Notes: generated from the letters alone by a model not told the origin. A stretch of DNA of 64,000 bases from Ochotona curzoniae (GCF_017591425.1 NW_024466599.1:74814501-74878500), one strand, 5' to 3'; positions 34,625 to 47,098 are shown, counted from the first letter of the stretch. Numbers and translations: made by a program.

Positions 34625-34944
34625 AAAGAAAGCAGAAGTCAATTACAATTATGCTCCGTGAAACTCATCTTCCAGCTCTATGCTTTGGAGAGTTGTATGA
34701 ATGGATCTTAGCTGTTAAAGAGTTTTGAAAACACTGTACATTTCCATACAAGCTAGAATTTTTATTTCTTTGTAACTTATTCAGCTTGATAATTGGTTTT
34801 GATTTGGTGGGTTGATGACATGGCATAATATATTTACTCAATTTGAAACTATTCATTTCTACACACTTTTTTTTAGTCACCTACTAAATGAAACATACAA
34901 TACTATCTGTGCTGAAATTTGAAAATTAAGTCCTTAAAAATAAT

Positions 34945-35231
34945 GGGGCCTGGTGCAGTAGCCTAGTTGCTAAAGTCCTCACTTTGCATGCACCGGATCC
35001 CATATGGGCACTGGTTCATATCCAGCCACTCCATTTCCCCTTCAGCCTGGGAAAGCAGTCAAGGATGGCCCCAAGGCCTGGGATCCTGTACCCACATGGG
35101 AAACCTGAAAGAAACTCCTGGCTTCGGAGCGGCTCAGCCCCAGTCATTGCGGCTCCTTGGGGAGTGAACCAGTGGATGAAGGATCATTCTTTGTCTTAAT
35201 CTCTCTAAATCTGAAGTTCCGATAAACATTG
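34945..35231 (+). repeat. C-type SINE
   Basis: ggggcctggtgcagtagcc head, ggatcccatatgggcactgg; 'ccctgcttgtgg' is deleted; tail lost its A-run. Confidence 0.75.
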
Positions 35232-35371
35232 TTTAATGCTTATTTTGGTTTACTTGGCTAATGCTGCAGTTGGCGGAAATAATAAACATTAGAGGTGCTA
35301 ATACGCAGTGAATGCATTGGATTTAAGAAAATGATCACTTTTATTAAGCTTAAAAAGAAAGCCGAACTCAG

Positions 35372-35536
35372 GAACTCCATCAAGACCTACCATGTGGATA
35401 TTAGGAATCCAAGAATTTAGAACATCGTCTGCTCGCTTTCTAGGTTGCTCAGCAGGGAACTGGACGGAAAGCCGAACAGCTGGCAGCCGAACCTGTGCTC
35501 AGACACGGATGCCTGCATCGCAAGCTAGCCCTGCAC
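35372..35536 (-). repeat. Old C-type SINE remnant
   Basis: caggaactccatcaagacc, tgctcagcagggaactgg and gcaagctagccctgcac are antisense SINE phrases. Confidence 0.45.
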
Positions 35537-38003
35537 AGGATGCTTTTTCATAATATTTCTCATTCCTGGTTGGTTGGAACCACAGATCCAGAACCCCGTA
35601 GATAAGCAGGGCTCACTGTACATCCTCACACAGTCACCCTAATTTTGACAGTCACCCTACAAATCTATCACCTTTCCCTCTTGGACCTGGGTCTTTACGG
35701 AGCAAATAAAAGTTTCTTAGACTGTTCTGACAGCCAAGATGAACAAGAAAAACCCAGGTCGAGTCACAGTTTGCATTCCTGAACCCTGGCTGTATTTTAC
35801 CTGCACATATTTCCCAGTAACTTCTTTTGTGGGCCCAAGCCCTTCTACCTGCAAGGTTTCCAATATTGCTCAGTATCCCTGGTGATGCACTCCGCAGCTC
35901 CTGCCCTCCGAACCCTTGCCCTGTTTGGGACAGTGGAATGTGAGCCCTGGAAGCAAAGATTCCAAACATCAGAACTGCTTCTTTTTGGCTACGACGTCAG
36001 GCAACTCAAAGAGTCTCTGTCCTACCTTCCTTGTCTTTGAGATGATGAAGCTATTCGAAGCTGCCCTGAAGGATAAATGAAATGTTTTTACAGGCGGGCA
36101 CTGAAGGCACAGACAGTGACTGTGATGGGTACACTGCCTACCTGCTTAGGTGCCAAGCACTGCCTTTTTTGAGCAAAGCTTTGCTTTAGAAACAGCTGTT
36201 CAGTTTTTCCGAGGAAAAAAAAACAAAACAAGGAAAAAACAAAGCAAGCAATTCTGTTGTACATCTTCTGATTCAATCTAATTCTGCCAGCGTCCACGTG
36301 GAGGTAGCGTCATGGCACGGAGGTTGAGCGCACAGCCCCCGAGACAATTCCTGCCGGTCTGTAGCAGATAAGTCTGACCAACAAGCTGTAGATTGTAATT
36401 TTTTTTTCAGCTCTCCCTCTTTAGGTTTGATTAATTTTCTAAAATTGCTCCCAGGACGTAGGGAAACCATGCACTACTGACCTTTTATTTTCCAGGCTCT
36501 TGAAGAATGTGAATGAAAGAGATCTACCGGGCAAGATCTAGGGAGGGGCAAGGGGCTCCCGCGCCCGCTCTGGGAACGCCCCCTTTCACACACCCGGTGT
36601 GTTCAACCCATCCAGGCCTTCCCCTCTGGAGGTTTTATCTTAGATACTTCATCATGCAGGTGTGGTTGAGTAGGCCTTTGGTTACTGAGATCAACTGAAA
36701 CCTTCAGCTCTTCCCTCTCTCCCAGAGGTTGGGAATCTCTTGGGGTCCCCTTCCTGAAGGTGCCAGAGGACTCCAGCCATCAGTCTCTCCTCAGCAGACA
36801 AGGCCCTCCTATCACTCGGAAAACTCCCAGATTGTAAGAACTGTGTATCAGGAACCAGCAGCAGTGACTAAACATGTATTTATGACATCACAGTCACACA
36901 AGCCATGTCTATATCCTCGCAATGTCTAACACTTCAGGGTCCATTCGACACGTCTACAACCTCCGCTAAGGCCACGAGCATAGCTGTGATGACAAAGAAC
37001 CAAATCCTGCTCAGTGGCCTCTCACCTGCATCTGCTTATCCCAACTTCAGTCTCTCCCTGGCTGTGTGCTGGTCCCCCAGGGCTGACACGGGGTTGGGAT
37101 GGAAGCATAGCCATCCCCGCTGGCCTGTGCCTGTAAACACCCAGCCTCCAGTGCACACTCACCTTTCTGAGGGCGACAGACTGTGTGTAGCTCAAGTGAG
37201 GACAGAAGGACACATGAGGGAGCCGGGTAGGCTGGGTAAAAGGCCGAGGCCACACAGTGAACCAACACAAAGATGACTTCTACCCAGAGTAAGGACAAAT
37301 CTTGTTTGCCTCATTGAAAGTACAGGGAGGCTAGATGGGCACTTTGTTCTGTGTGGTTGATCAGGGCTCAAGTTCTTTCTATCCAGTCTTATTCTCACCC
37401 TAACAATAGTCTGAATTTCCAGCGCTTTCATGTTCGAGCTCACGGGGTGGAGAAAGATTACAGTGGAAAATGGACAATAAGATGCCCCACACACTCTCAA
37501 TCTTCCATGCTCAACAGTGGGGTCACGTGACCACACTTAGCTGCAAAGGAGACCGAGAAGGTAAAGTCCTCAGATGGGTGGTCACATGCTGACCTATGAT
37601 TTTCCTATCAAAGAAGGAGAAAAGGATTGGGCCAACTCGCAGTTGGCTGAGAGACAGAGGGGATCCCTAGCATACATCCAAAATTTAAAACACTAAATCT
37701 ATATATTATCAACGAGCCATTACTCGGGTAAAATGAGTGTCTCCACTGCATATCTCTTATTCCTATCCTCCAGCACATAGGGACCCATGCTCAGAGAGAG
37801 AGAAGCTACTGCATGTATGTTTATAAGAAGAGATCATTGCCACAATGAACAAATGATGGGAGACAAAAAAAAAAGTAAGCTGAACATTTTGCAGTCAGCA
37901 AAGAAAGAACTCTGCCAAGAACAGAAATCTCTATTTAACACAACACACAAACACAGAGCTAAATTTGCCCAAGAACTTGATTATGTTAAAAGAGGGAGCA
38001 TGG
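35537..38003. other. SINE-free intergenic block
   Basis: Nearly 2.5 kb without a recognised repeat, unusual for this window; no coding or splice pattern found. Confidence 0.45.
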
Positions 38004-38325
38004 GGGCTGGCATTGTAGTATAGTAGGTTAGGTTGCTGCTTGCAACTCTGCCATCCCTTATGGGCGCTGGTTCAGGTCCCAGCTGCTCCACTTCCAATCC
38101 AGCTCGCTGCTAACTGAGAAAGCAGCAGACAATGGTCCAAGTGCTTGGGTTACTGCACCCACTTTGGAGATCTGAAAAACTCCTGGCTCCTGATTTCTGC
38201 CCAGTCCAGTCCTGGCCTTTGTAGTCATTTCAGGAGTAAACCAGCAGATAGAAGACCTCTCTGTGTGTATCTCCTTCTCTCTGTGTAATTCTTTCAAATA
38301 AATAAAATACAATTAAAAAAATAAA
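38004..38325 (+). repeat. C-type SINE, rabbit-like older subfamily
   Basis: ggggctggcattgtagtatag head, ttatgggcgctggttcagg, ctgagaaagcagcagac, tail ttcaaataaataaaatac. Confidence 0.8.
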
Positions 38326-38480
38326 TGAATGGTGGACATTGGTTGTCCAAGGACAGGATTGCCAACACTGAATGTGGATGGGACTCAGGGTGGCAACTTA
38401 ATGACTCAAGGTAAGAGAGGGCATGACCAGCTCCACTGGAAGGTTTGCATTCAGATCCTGTAAGAATGAAAGGATGTTAT

Positions 38481-38815
38481 GGGCCTGGCATGGTGGCCTA
38501 GTGGCTAAAGTCCTCACCTTGAATGTGCCCAAAATCCCATATTGCCAGTTCTAATCCCGGCAGTTCCACTTCCCATCCAGCTCCCTGCTTGTGGCCTGGG
38601 AAAGCAGTCAAGGATGGCCCAAGGTTTTGAGACCCTGCACCTGTGTGGGAGACCCAGAAGAAGTTCCTGGATCCTGGCTTCAGATCGGCATAGCATTGGC
38701 CGTTGCGCTCACTTGGGGATTGAATCATCAGACAGATCTTCCTCTCTGTCTCTCCTCTCTGTATATCCGCCTTTCCAATAAAAAATAAAAAAATAAATCT
38801 TTTTAAAAAAAAAAA
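38481..38815 (+). repeat. C-type SINE, full length, pika-like
   Basis: gggcctggcatggtggccta head, gcttgtggcctgggaaagc, tail aataaaaaataaaaaaat. Confidence 0.85.
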
Positions 38816-40014
38816 GAGCTGGTCTGTATTGGAAATGCTGAAGTGACACCAGGACTTTCCCTTCTGTGTTCATGAACTTGGATGCACTGTTCTGCAGGCT
38901 CAGCCTCCTGGGCTGTTAGGATCGGCTCCTTATGACCACCCCACCCCCCAGGTCCCTTTAACAGGTTATATCACTTGCCCTGGAATCTTCGTGTTCCAAT
39001 GCTGCTGCTGCTGCTTGCCCACTTTTCCAGTCTTCATTTCTGGAAGGTTTTCTACAGGAAAGCCCTGCTGCTCACATGCACAGTCCAGGGGTGTGTGCAT
39101 CTCTCCCATCCACCCTTGAAATCCCTGGCATTTACCAGAGGTGGTGTCCCTAAGCCTTTGAATGTTTTTATCGCACTAGGAAGGGGGGTGGCACTCAGCT
39201 CACCTTGGAAGACAAGATTGAGCCGTTTGCATCAGGACAAAGGGAACGCTTTCTTTGCTTTCAAAGAAGGAGCAGAAGCAGGGTGCCTTGTGGTCTGCAC
39301 CAGCAGGCACTTTCTCCCCAAGCCTCCAGATTGTCTCTGAGATGTCATGGATCTCTTGAGAAAAGTGCCAGTCTTAATTTCTACCAAATGTATTTCCCTT
39401 GCCAGGGAATGCATCCCCTTTGGACTTGTAGAGGTGGCTGTGGGAACCACTAGGTTTCTCTCCAGTTCTGCCTATTTCTAGCACCATTCTTGAGAGATGA
39501 GGAACCATGTTTGTTTTTTTTTATCACAAGGATCTCTAATTTTTGCTCTGTGTTCACATGAGCCTTCTGTCTACACAACTCCTCATTCCCTGGCCTGGTT
39601 TGTTGCTGGAGTAGTCTGTTTCCTCCTGCTAGGACAGAGCACCGGAACCTGTGCTAACTCATTGTGACTCGCTGTTCTGGAAGCCAGAAGTGGAATTCCA
39701 AGAGCCGGCACCAGCCTCTGCCTGGCTTCTGCTGGTGGCTGTGCTCCAGCAGTCTTCTTCCGATAGCTGGATTCTGTGGTGGCTGCTTCGTTCTCCAGGG
39801 AGCAAGAACTCATACAGGAAGGTCAGAGCTTCACCTTCATGATCCAAACACCTCCCTACACAGCCACATTGAGGAATTAGGTTCCAAATCATCAACTGTG
39901 GAGGAACGCACTCAACTGTAGCATCTGATTTTCTTGAATCATTCCTTTGCCTCATGGAGAAACGTATTAAGCAGATGCAATGGACTCCTTCAACTGATGT
40001 AGCAGTAATGTACT
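38816..40014. other. Intergenic unique sequence
   Basis: Nothing recognised. Confidence 0.45.
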
Positions 40015-42340
40015 AAAGTTTTGGTTTTATTTTTTTTAATTATAATTTAATTTAAATTTTCTAGTTTTAATTTTAGTTTTAGTATTGTTTTCATAGTTGA
40101 GAGGGATGCACACCCACGTGGGTCTCTCATTAGGGTGGAGACGGTTGAAATATGGAGGAAAGAGAATGGGATAAATATTTCAGTTTTCTTTTTATTAAGC
40201 CAGCCTGCTGAAGGGGCAGAGGGAAGGACTGCTTCTTCTTGTCAAACTACATCAGCTGCCGGGATGGGGAACAGTCATTGATGACTTCTTAGTAACTGTG
40301 ACATGCGGAAGAGTGTTCTGAGGTTGTTACTTGAGTGGTTTTGATAGTTCTGAAACATTGTGGGCTTTATTGCACCAGGGTTGGGAAATTCTTTCCAGGG
40401 TCTATTGGCTGACCAAGTCCACTTCAATGGATTTACACACCCAAACATTTGTTGGCAACGTTTGGGCCAGAAGAGAGGTTCTGCTTTCCATCCTCTGATG
40501 AGGTGCTCAATGGCCTCTGCTGACCTAGATGTGCTGGTTGTCATGTCCCCTGTGTGCATCTGGGCATGCTGTCCACCTTACAGGCATCAGCAGCTGAGGA
40601 AGCCTAGTTCTAAAACAGGCATCCCAAGGTCAGAATACATGTATTGTCATTTTCTCTGGCCAGGGTTTGAGTCTGCTGATCCAGCTGGGGATTCCCCCAA
40701 GAAACCTTGTCTGGGGTAACCTCGGACTTGAGCGCTGCGTGCATCAGCCAGTTCAGGGTCCAGTTTGGTCTATTACCTGTGCTAGCCAATTCACATGCCA
40801 GTGGATACAGCCTCTTGGTCAGTTCTGCCCCTAGCCCCATCTCTCATGTAAACTGATGGGGACTGTCTAACCCAGCCCAGTCAACCACAGGCCCAATCTT
40901 CATGCATACCAGGGGTCCCACAGCCTAGTTGGGGTGATCCATAAAAACTTCCACCAGGCCTTCCCCCAACCCTGATTTTTGCATGCACTGGTATGTGCTG
41001 CAGCCTAACATGGTTCATCCTACATTCCATCTGGCTGTCTTACACACCCATATGTGCTGCAGCTTAGCTCACCCCAACTTATCCCCAGACCCGGTACACA
41101 TACACAGATGGGTGCTGTTGCCTTGACCAGCCTGGCACAGCCCCAACCCTGGCTCTCATGATCATGAGGGGGAGCCACAGCCCAGAAAAAGAGTGCCCAC
41201 AGTTCCCCTACCAGGTCCACTCCCAGCCCCGGATCTACATCTGCCATTGGGTACTGTAGTCCAGCTTGACATAACTCAGAGTCAGTTCCAGCACTTGCCA
41301 GCAGGTGCTGTGCGCCTAGCGCAGCTGGCCTACAAACATTCTGGTGCTCATGTGAGCCAACAAGTGTGATAGTTTAGCCTATTCTGGCCTACCCCCAGTC
41401 CCAGCTCTCACTTATCAGTTCAACCCATTGTCCAGCAAGGGAGTCCCCAAAGTTCCCCAGACAGATCCACTCCCAGTGTCAGGTCTTGCACAGTGCTGCA
41501 ACCCAGTTTGAGATGGCCCTCCCCCAGTCTCAGTGTTTGCCAGCAGGTGCTACAGCCCAGGTCAGCCCAGCCCTCTCCCAGACCCAGCTCTCACTAGTGA
41601 GGACATCAGCTTAGCCCAGACTGGCCTATCCCTGGCCCTTATGTGAACTGGCAGGTGTTGTGGTCCAACCTGGCCTTCCCTGCACCCCATCCTGGCTCTT
41701 GCTTATGCTAATGGTGTTGTGGACTGGCCAGTTCAGCTTGCTCCCAGACCCAGCTCCCAAGCCTGCCAGTGGGTGCTATAGCCCATCCTGGCCTCTAGCT
41801 CGTCCCCAGCCATGGCTCTCATGTTCACCAAAAGTTGCAGCCTAGCAGGTGAGTTCCCCAAGTTTCTCTAACAGGCCCACTCCCAGCTCCTGACCTCACA
41901 TGTACCATGCAGGTGCTGCTGTATATACTGACATGATCAATCCCAAGTCCTGGCACCTGAAGAGTGGCTTCAATAGTGTAGCCTGACTGGCTGTACCTAT
42001 TACAGCTGTCACCAATGGATGCTACAGCCTAGCCTGACCTGTCCCACACTCATTCTGCTCTCATGAGTACCAGGAAGTGCTGGAGTCTACCCACCTTCAC
42101 ACCCAGCCCACATGCATGTGGCCTTGCCCAGCCCTGTCCTCAGCCCTGGCTCTCAGACTTATCATGGGTGCTGCAGACCAGCAGAGGAGATGCCAGAGTT
42201 CCCCTACTAGGTCCATTCCCAACCCTAGGTCTTGCATGTCCTGGCAGGTGCTTGAACTCAGCCTGGCGTGGCCCACTAGCAGTCTTAACTCTTACTGGCA
42301 GATGTTGCAACCTAGCCCAGCTTCATGTTTTGACATGACT
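40015..42340 (-). mobile_element. L1 3' UTR, minus strand, with expanded tandem repeat
   Basis: On the - strand the end at 40015-40620 matches the other L1 3' UTRs (aactatcaaaaccactc, then tctttcctcc and an A-rich tail). From about 40830 to 42330 it turns into degenerate GC-rich units of roughly 50-70 bp built on ccagcaggtgctacagccc plus ggctctcatg. The other copies have only two or three such units. Confidence 0.7.
40830..42330. repeat. Degenerate minisatellite of the L1 3' UTR
   Basis: Recurrent phrases are gcaggtgctg/gtgctgcagccc, cagcccagcctgg, ctcccagccc, tggctctcatg and gttcccc-agg-ccactcccag. Spacing is irregular at about 50-70 bp with a longer pattern in which a 'gagttccccaa' block recurs (41190, 41445, 41850, 42195). 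More than 20 unit remnants can be seen. Confidence 0.75.
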
Positions 42341-42384
42341 TGGATGAATGACAGTCTTCTATAGTGTGAAATGTCTTAAGCACT

Positions 42385-42590
42385 CCTTGTTATGGATATT
42401 TGGGTTTTTTCCTACTTTTTTTGCTATTTTAAAATGCTGTAACAAGCAACATTGACATAACTTTCCCTGCCTAGTTGTTGATTTGCTTTCCTAAAATAAA
42501 CTTCCAAGAGTGGTCTTGGTGGCCTTGAACACCAAGAAAACAGCTTTGCAAGAATTTTGTCTCAAGTTATTTTCCCACCAGCCTAGTACA
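42385..42590 (+). repeat. L1M 3' UTR fragment
   Basis: Carries ggatatttgggttttttcc, ttttgctattttaaaatgctg, aacttccaagagtgg and ttttcccaccagcc, the usual order in the old L1M 3' region. It abuts the minus-strand L1 at 42340. Confidence 0.6.
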
Positions 42591-43023
42591 AAACTTACCA
42601 AAAGCCTGAGACACTCTAGGACAGATTGTGCTCCTGCTCACCTCTGCCCCAGGCCCTTGGGACTGGTGTTAGGGTATCAGTTGGGTTACAAAGGTAGCAG
42701 CAGGGGAATACACCGTTGGAACTACCCAAGAGCACTAGCAGTTAGCAAAGGCAATTCACATGAGAAAAGTGTACAATACACAGGTATTAAAAGTGCTTTG
42801 TACTTTTCCAGAAGCCAATCTGGGAAGGAAAGTTTACTCTGGATAACTTCAGGTCAATTGGAGTCAGTCACAATCAGGAAACTCCTTGAACACAGCCCAC
42901 TGGGGTTTGCAGGGAGGTAGGATCTGGGAAGGGTTTCCCAACTATTTTATTCTTCATTTCTCATCCTGTATTACTGCTATGGAATGACTTGATACCCTCC
43001 AAAATGATGTGTCTGAACTCTGA

Positions 43024-43056
43024 CCACACACACACACACACATACATACACACACC
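43024..43056 (+). repeat. (CA)n microsatellite
   Basis: CA units with two TACA interruptions. Confidence 0.9.
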
Positions 43057-43174
43057 CCACAAAGTGTGATGGATTTTGGAGTTGGGCTTTGAAGAAAGGT
43101 TGGTGGAATGATCTTGTAAGAAGAGGAAGAGATGGGGTCTACTGCCCTGACATGCTCTATACATGCTGGTTCAT

Positions 43175-43328
43175 GTCCTGCCCATGGCCACCTTCTTCTG
43201 CCTTCCCAGGAGCATTAGCAGGGTAATGGGTCAGAAGGGAAGCAGCCAGGACTCAAACCAGCGCTCATATGAGATGGCAGCATTCTGGGAGAGCTGTAGT
43301 TAACCCACGGTGCCGTAGTGTCAGCTCC
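43175..43328 (-). repeat. Old C-type SINE fragment
   Basis: ggttcatgtcctgcccatgg, gactcaaaccagcgctc and gtgccgtagtgtcagctcc are antisense head-half phrases. Confidence 0.55.
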
Positions 43329-43492
43329 AGGATGTGCATATCTTAATCATCAGACTAAAAGTCCACTATCTCTATTTTAAAACAAAGTTCCTCTTCAAAT
43401 AAGCTAATTAAATCAAATAGTTCACCATCTGTCTGTCCTGCCCCCACCCCTTCTATATCATTAAGAACCTCATCTGTTTAAAGACCGAGGTG

Positions 43493-43820
43493 ATGGACCT
43501 GGCATGGTAGCCTAGTGGCTAAAGTCCTTGCCTTCCATGCACGAGAATCTCATGTGGGTGCCAGTTCATATCCCAGCTGCTCCCATCCCATCCAGTTCCC
43601 TCCTTGTGGCCTGGAAAAGCTGTCAAGCATGGCCCAAACCTTAGGAACCTGCACCTGTGTGGAAGACCTGGAAGAGGCTCCTGGCTCCTGACTTCAAATC
43701 AGCTTAGCTCCGGCCCTTGTGGCCACTTGAGGGGGAGTGAACTAGCAGAGGGAAGATCTTTCTGTAAATCTGACTTTTTCAATAAAGAATAAACAAACCT
43801 TTGAAACAAACAAACAAAAA
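43493..43820 (+). repeat. C-type SINE, full length
   Basis: ggacctggcatggtagccta head, ccttgtggcctggaaaagc, tail caataaagaataaac followed by (AAAC)n. Confidence 0.8.
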
Positions 43821-44039
43821 GACCCTAAAGACCTAGTTGGGGAAATGCTGGCAGTGGCTCAAAGGGCCATAGTCTCACGGCCTCCGGGTCTTGTCCTGCA
43901 AATGCCTTGGCCCGGAGCACTTCCCTCGTATCTCCACCCCCAACCAGGGGCTCCTCTGCAGTGCCCCTGCTTTATCGCACTGCCAATTTGTAGCATTTTC
44001 CTTCTCTTTCGTACTTGTCTATATGGTGAGTTTTGGCAG

Positions 44040-44165
44040 GGCCAAGACTCGTGCCTCTCAAGAGTTCATCTGTACGACTGAGCACAACGCCTGGCATGTA
44101 GCAATAACCCAATGTACACTGGTGGAAGGGGTGAATGTTCAGATATGTGAGTAAATAAATGCATG
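44040..44165 (+). repeat. L2/MIR-type 3' fragment
   Basis: gagcacaacgcctggcatg, gtagcaataacccaatg and gtaaataaatgcatgaatgg resemble the conserved 3' end of L2. Confidence 0.5.
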
Positions 44166-44429
44166 AATGGAAAAGGGAAAGAAAAACCAGCCCCCTAACA
44201 TGAAATAGGATTCTTGACAAGATGAGTCTTTTTGTTGTTGTTGTTGTTGCCTGCCTGTGTGGCAAGGGTGTTTCTGATTCTACAACTGTATGAAAGTGAT
44301 AGGCAACGGACAGGACGTCATCGCTGCCATGGCTCTGCCTCAGGATGGAACAGGACCACCCACCCCTGTGGTCAGCCTGGGATGGCTCCCATGCAGAGGC
44401 CCCCCCCACCCCACCCCACTCCATTCCAC

Positions 44430-44640
44430 ATCTTGTGGCTGTGTGTGATGGGGAATTTCAATGGTCAACATGCCTGGACCACTGTGTGTCCAGGTGAAGC
44501 CTTGTTTGAAGACACACCTATGAGGACGTATCCAGGAGCGATTCGTATTTGTATTGATGGCTTCAGCAAAGCAGATGGTCCGCCTCAGAGTGGGCGGGCA
44601 TTACTCAATTTGTGTATAGGAAGCTGGAAATGAACAATCG
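44430..44640 (+). repeat. Ancient interspersed repeat, same family as 2480-2800
   Basis: Contains gatggggaatttcaatgg, ggtcaacatgcctggacc, cagcaaagcagatggtcc and gtgggcgggcattactcaa. Confidence 0.45.
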
Positions 44641-45480
44641 CAGAGGGAGGAGGGATTCACATTCTTCTACGTGTGCCTCTGGGCTTGAACCGGAACATCA
44701 CTCATCTTGTCCCACCTAGGACTGGGAGTCCCACAGTCAGCTCCCCTGGCCTTCAGGTATTTAGATTTGAACAACAGTACTTCACCTGCTTGCCTGGGTC
44801 TCCAGCCTGCAGAAGGCAGACCACAGACCTTCTCTGCCTCCACAATCAATTGACCCAATGCTCACAATCTCTCCTCATGCACATGAATGTGTACACATGT
44901 ACACACGTGTGTACATATACAGGCATGGGTACATGCACAACCTCCCCGTCTCTTTCTCCGGAGAACCCTAGCACACTGTGTCTCTTGCCACAGCCATAGC
45001 AGCTGGGGAGCAGCTGCCTTCCCCTGTCAGTTCCTGAGGGAGAGGCTTTGCAGTTATTTGTATACACACAAACTATCTGAAAATTACATCCATAGGTGCA
45101 CACTAAGCACAGATTGGAAACGGATACTGCCCCTGCACATCGCCAACATTCAACTATGTGAAATCATAGTCGTGGGAGCAGAGATAATGATCGGTTTACA
45201 GGATGCCCTCGCATGTGGCATGCCGGGATAGCCAGCCCTCCTCTATAATTAGATAACCTTTGCTGTGCCCTGTTCCACAAGAGATGACTCAGGACACAGG
45301 CAGGCTGGAAACAGGCAGGACACAATGCAGGCTGGGAAAATGGTGAGAAAATTCACAACAGCAAGACTCCCTACAAGTGGGAGAAGGAGACACAGGCTCT
45401 TCTGTCTTGTCCAGGTGCTGTTCCTGTAACTTGCACTCAGGGAAAAGCAGTGATTACCAGCCCTTCACACCCCAGCGTGT
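44641..45480. other. Intergenic unique sequence
   Basis: Contains a short alternating purine-pyrimidine tract (44884-44940); otherwise nothing recognised. Confidence 0.45.
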
Positions 45481-45538
45481 CACACACACACACACACACA
45501 CACATGCACACAGAGTGAGTGAGAGAGAGAGAGAGAGA
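45481..45538 (+). repeat. (CA)n and (GA)n microsatellites
   Basis: A CA run followed within 10 bp by GTGA/GA units. Confidence 0.9.
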
Positions 45539-45784
45539 ACTGTCCTGTCTACAAAGCCACTTTTTGCTCCCCCAGGGGCAGTGGGGAGCAATGCCTTCTT
45601 CCCGCCCTGTGATATCATCAGGCTGTGGTCCCTGCTGTCACTGAGTGGTGACTTCCTTGAAGGCAGCAAATGGGCCCTTAGAAGGGACACCACTGCCCAC
45701 GCAGCAGCAGCAGCAGGAGCCAGGATCTGGGGACAAGCACATCCCCTTCCCCTCACAGTTTATGCAGAGAGAAATTGGGGATGG

Positions 45785-46078
45785 GGAGTGGGCATGTGGT
45801 ATAATAGGTATAGCCACAGCAGGGGACACTCACATCCCGTACTAGAGTGCTGGTTCAAGTTCCAGCTACTCTGCTTCCAACTCACTTCCCTGCAAATGTG
45901 CCAAGTACTTAGACAGACGGTACCTTAAGTGCTGGATTTTCTGCCACCTATATGGAAGACTCGAAGTTCTTGGCTCCTGGCTTCATGTTTGCCCACTCTG
46001 GCTGTTCTGTTGCAGCTACCCGGGGAAGATTCATTCTCTCTTATTCTTGCATTCCTAAATAGATGAATCTTTTAAGAA
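45785..46078 (+). repeat. C-type SINE, older
   Basis: gtgggcatgtggtataatagg head, gttcaagttccagctactc, ggctcctggcttcatg, tail lost most A residues. Confidence 0.6.
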
Positions 46079-46426
46079 AATAGGAAGAAGTTGGGAGAAA
46101 ATGCTGCGAAACTTGCAAACATTCATTAGATCTGCCAACTGCCCTGACACACACTCTGGCCACTTTCCTACACAAGTTGGCTGGCTGTTTTTCCAAACGG
46201 TCTTTACCCAGACCTCTGCAGATGAAGAAGGCACACTGTAGATGATGTTACAGAAAAATACGATTATCGAGAACCAGCACCAGAGGCAGAACATGCTATA
46301 ATTCCAAGAAAGACAAATCCAAGATCCTGCTGGGTAATTTATTAGGAACTTGCTACAGAAGTGCAGTACTTGGTGGCCACAGGACAACTGGGTCCTTGTG
46401 CCACCAGGAAGGAGAACAGAGGTTTT

Positions 46427-46766
46427 TTTTTTTTTTTTTTTTTAAGATTTATTTTTATTATTTTTTCATTGGAAAGGCAGATATACAGAGAGGAGAGACA
46501 GAGAGGAAGATCTTCCGTCCAGTGATTCACTCCCCAAGTGAGCGCAACGGGCCGATACTATGCCGATCCGAAGCCAGGAGCCTCTTCCGGGTCTCCTACG
46601 CGGGTGCAGGTTCCCAAAGCTTTGGGCCGTCCTCGACTGCTTTCCCAGGCCACAGGCAGGGAGCTGGAAGGGAAGCGGGGCTGCCGGGATTAGAACTGGC
46701 GCCCATATGGGATCCTGGGCGTGCAAGGCGAGGACCTTTAACCACTTGCGCCACCGTGCCGGGCCC
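46427..46766 (-). mobile_element. Young C-type SINE with perfect 15-bp target duplication
   Basis: Antisense copy with a long T run at the left and the head ccacttgcgccaccgtgcc gggccc at the right. gagaacagaggtttt is repeated at 46412-46426 and 46767-46781. It shares the 'gcgcaagtggttaa' head with the 34327 copy, marking one subfamily. Confidence 0.9.
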
Positions 46767-46904
46767 GAGAACAGAGGTTTTACAGGCAACGGTGGCCTAT
46801 GGCAGTGTGGTGTACCTGTCAGATTAGCCTAAGGGAAAAGGAAGGAGAGAACGGGGAGGGAGGGAGATCAATGGATCTTCATCCGCTGAACCCATGCTGG
46901 CTGT

Positions 46905-47098
46905 CATGTGTATCTGGGTCCAGCCAAGACGAGGAGCCTGGATCTTAGCCTGCAGCTATCACATGAGGCCTCAAGTATCTGTACCATCACCTGCTGCCTC
47001 CGGATAGGCATCAGCAGGGTAGCTGGATTGGAAGCAGGGTAGCTGGGACTCAAGCCAGGCACCCCAAGATGGGATGCGGATGATGTCAGCAGTGCCTT
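46905..47098 (-). repeat. Old C-type SINE remnant
   Basis: ggagcctggatcttagc, catcagcagggtagctgg, gggactcaagccaggcacc; tail side lost. Confidence 0.5.

Noticed and set aside
45377..45928. 183-residue frame near 45.5 kb
   Set aside because: Built from CA/GA microsatellites (His-Thr, Arg-Glu runs) and a SINE head.
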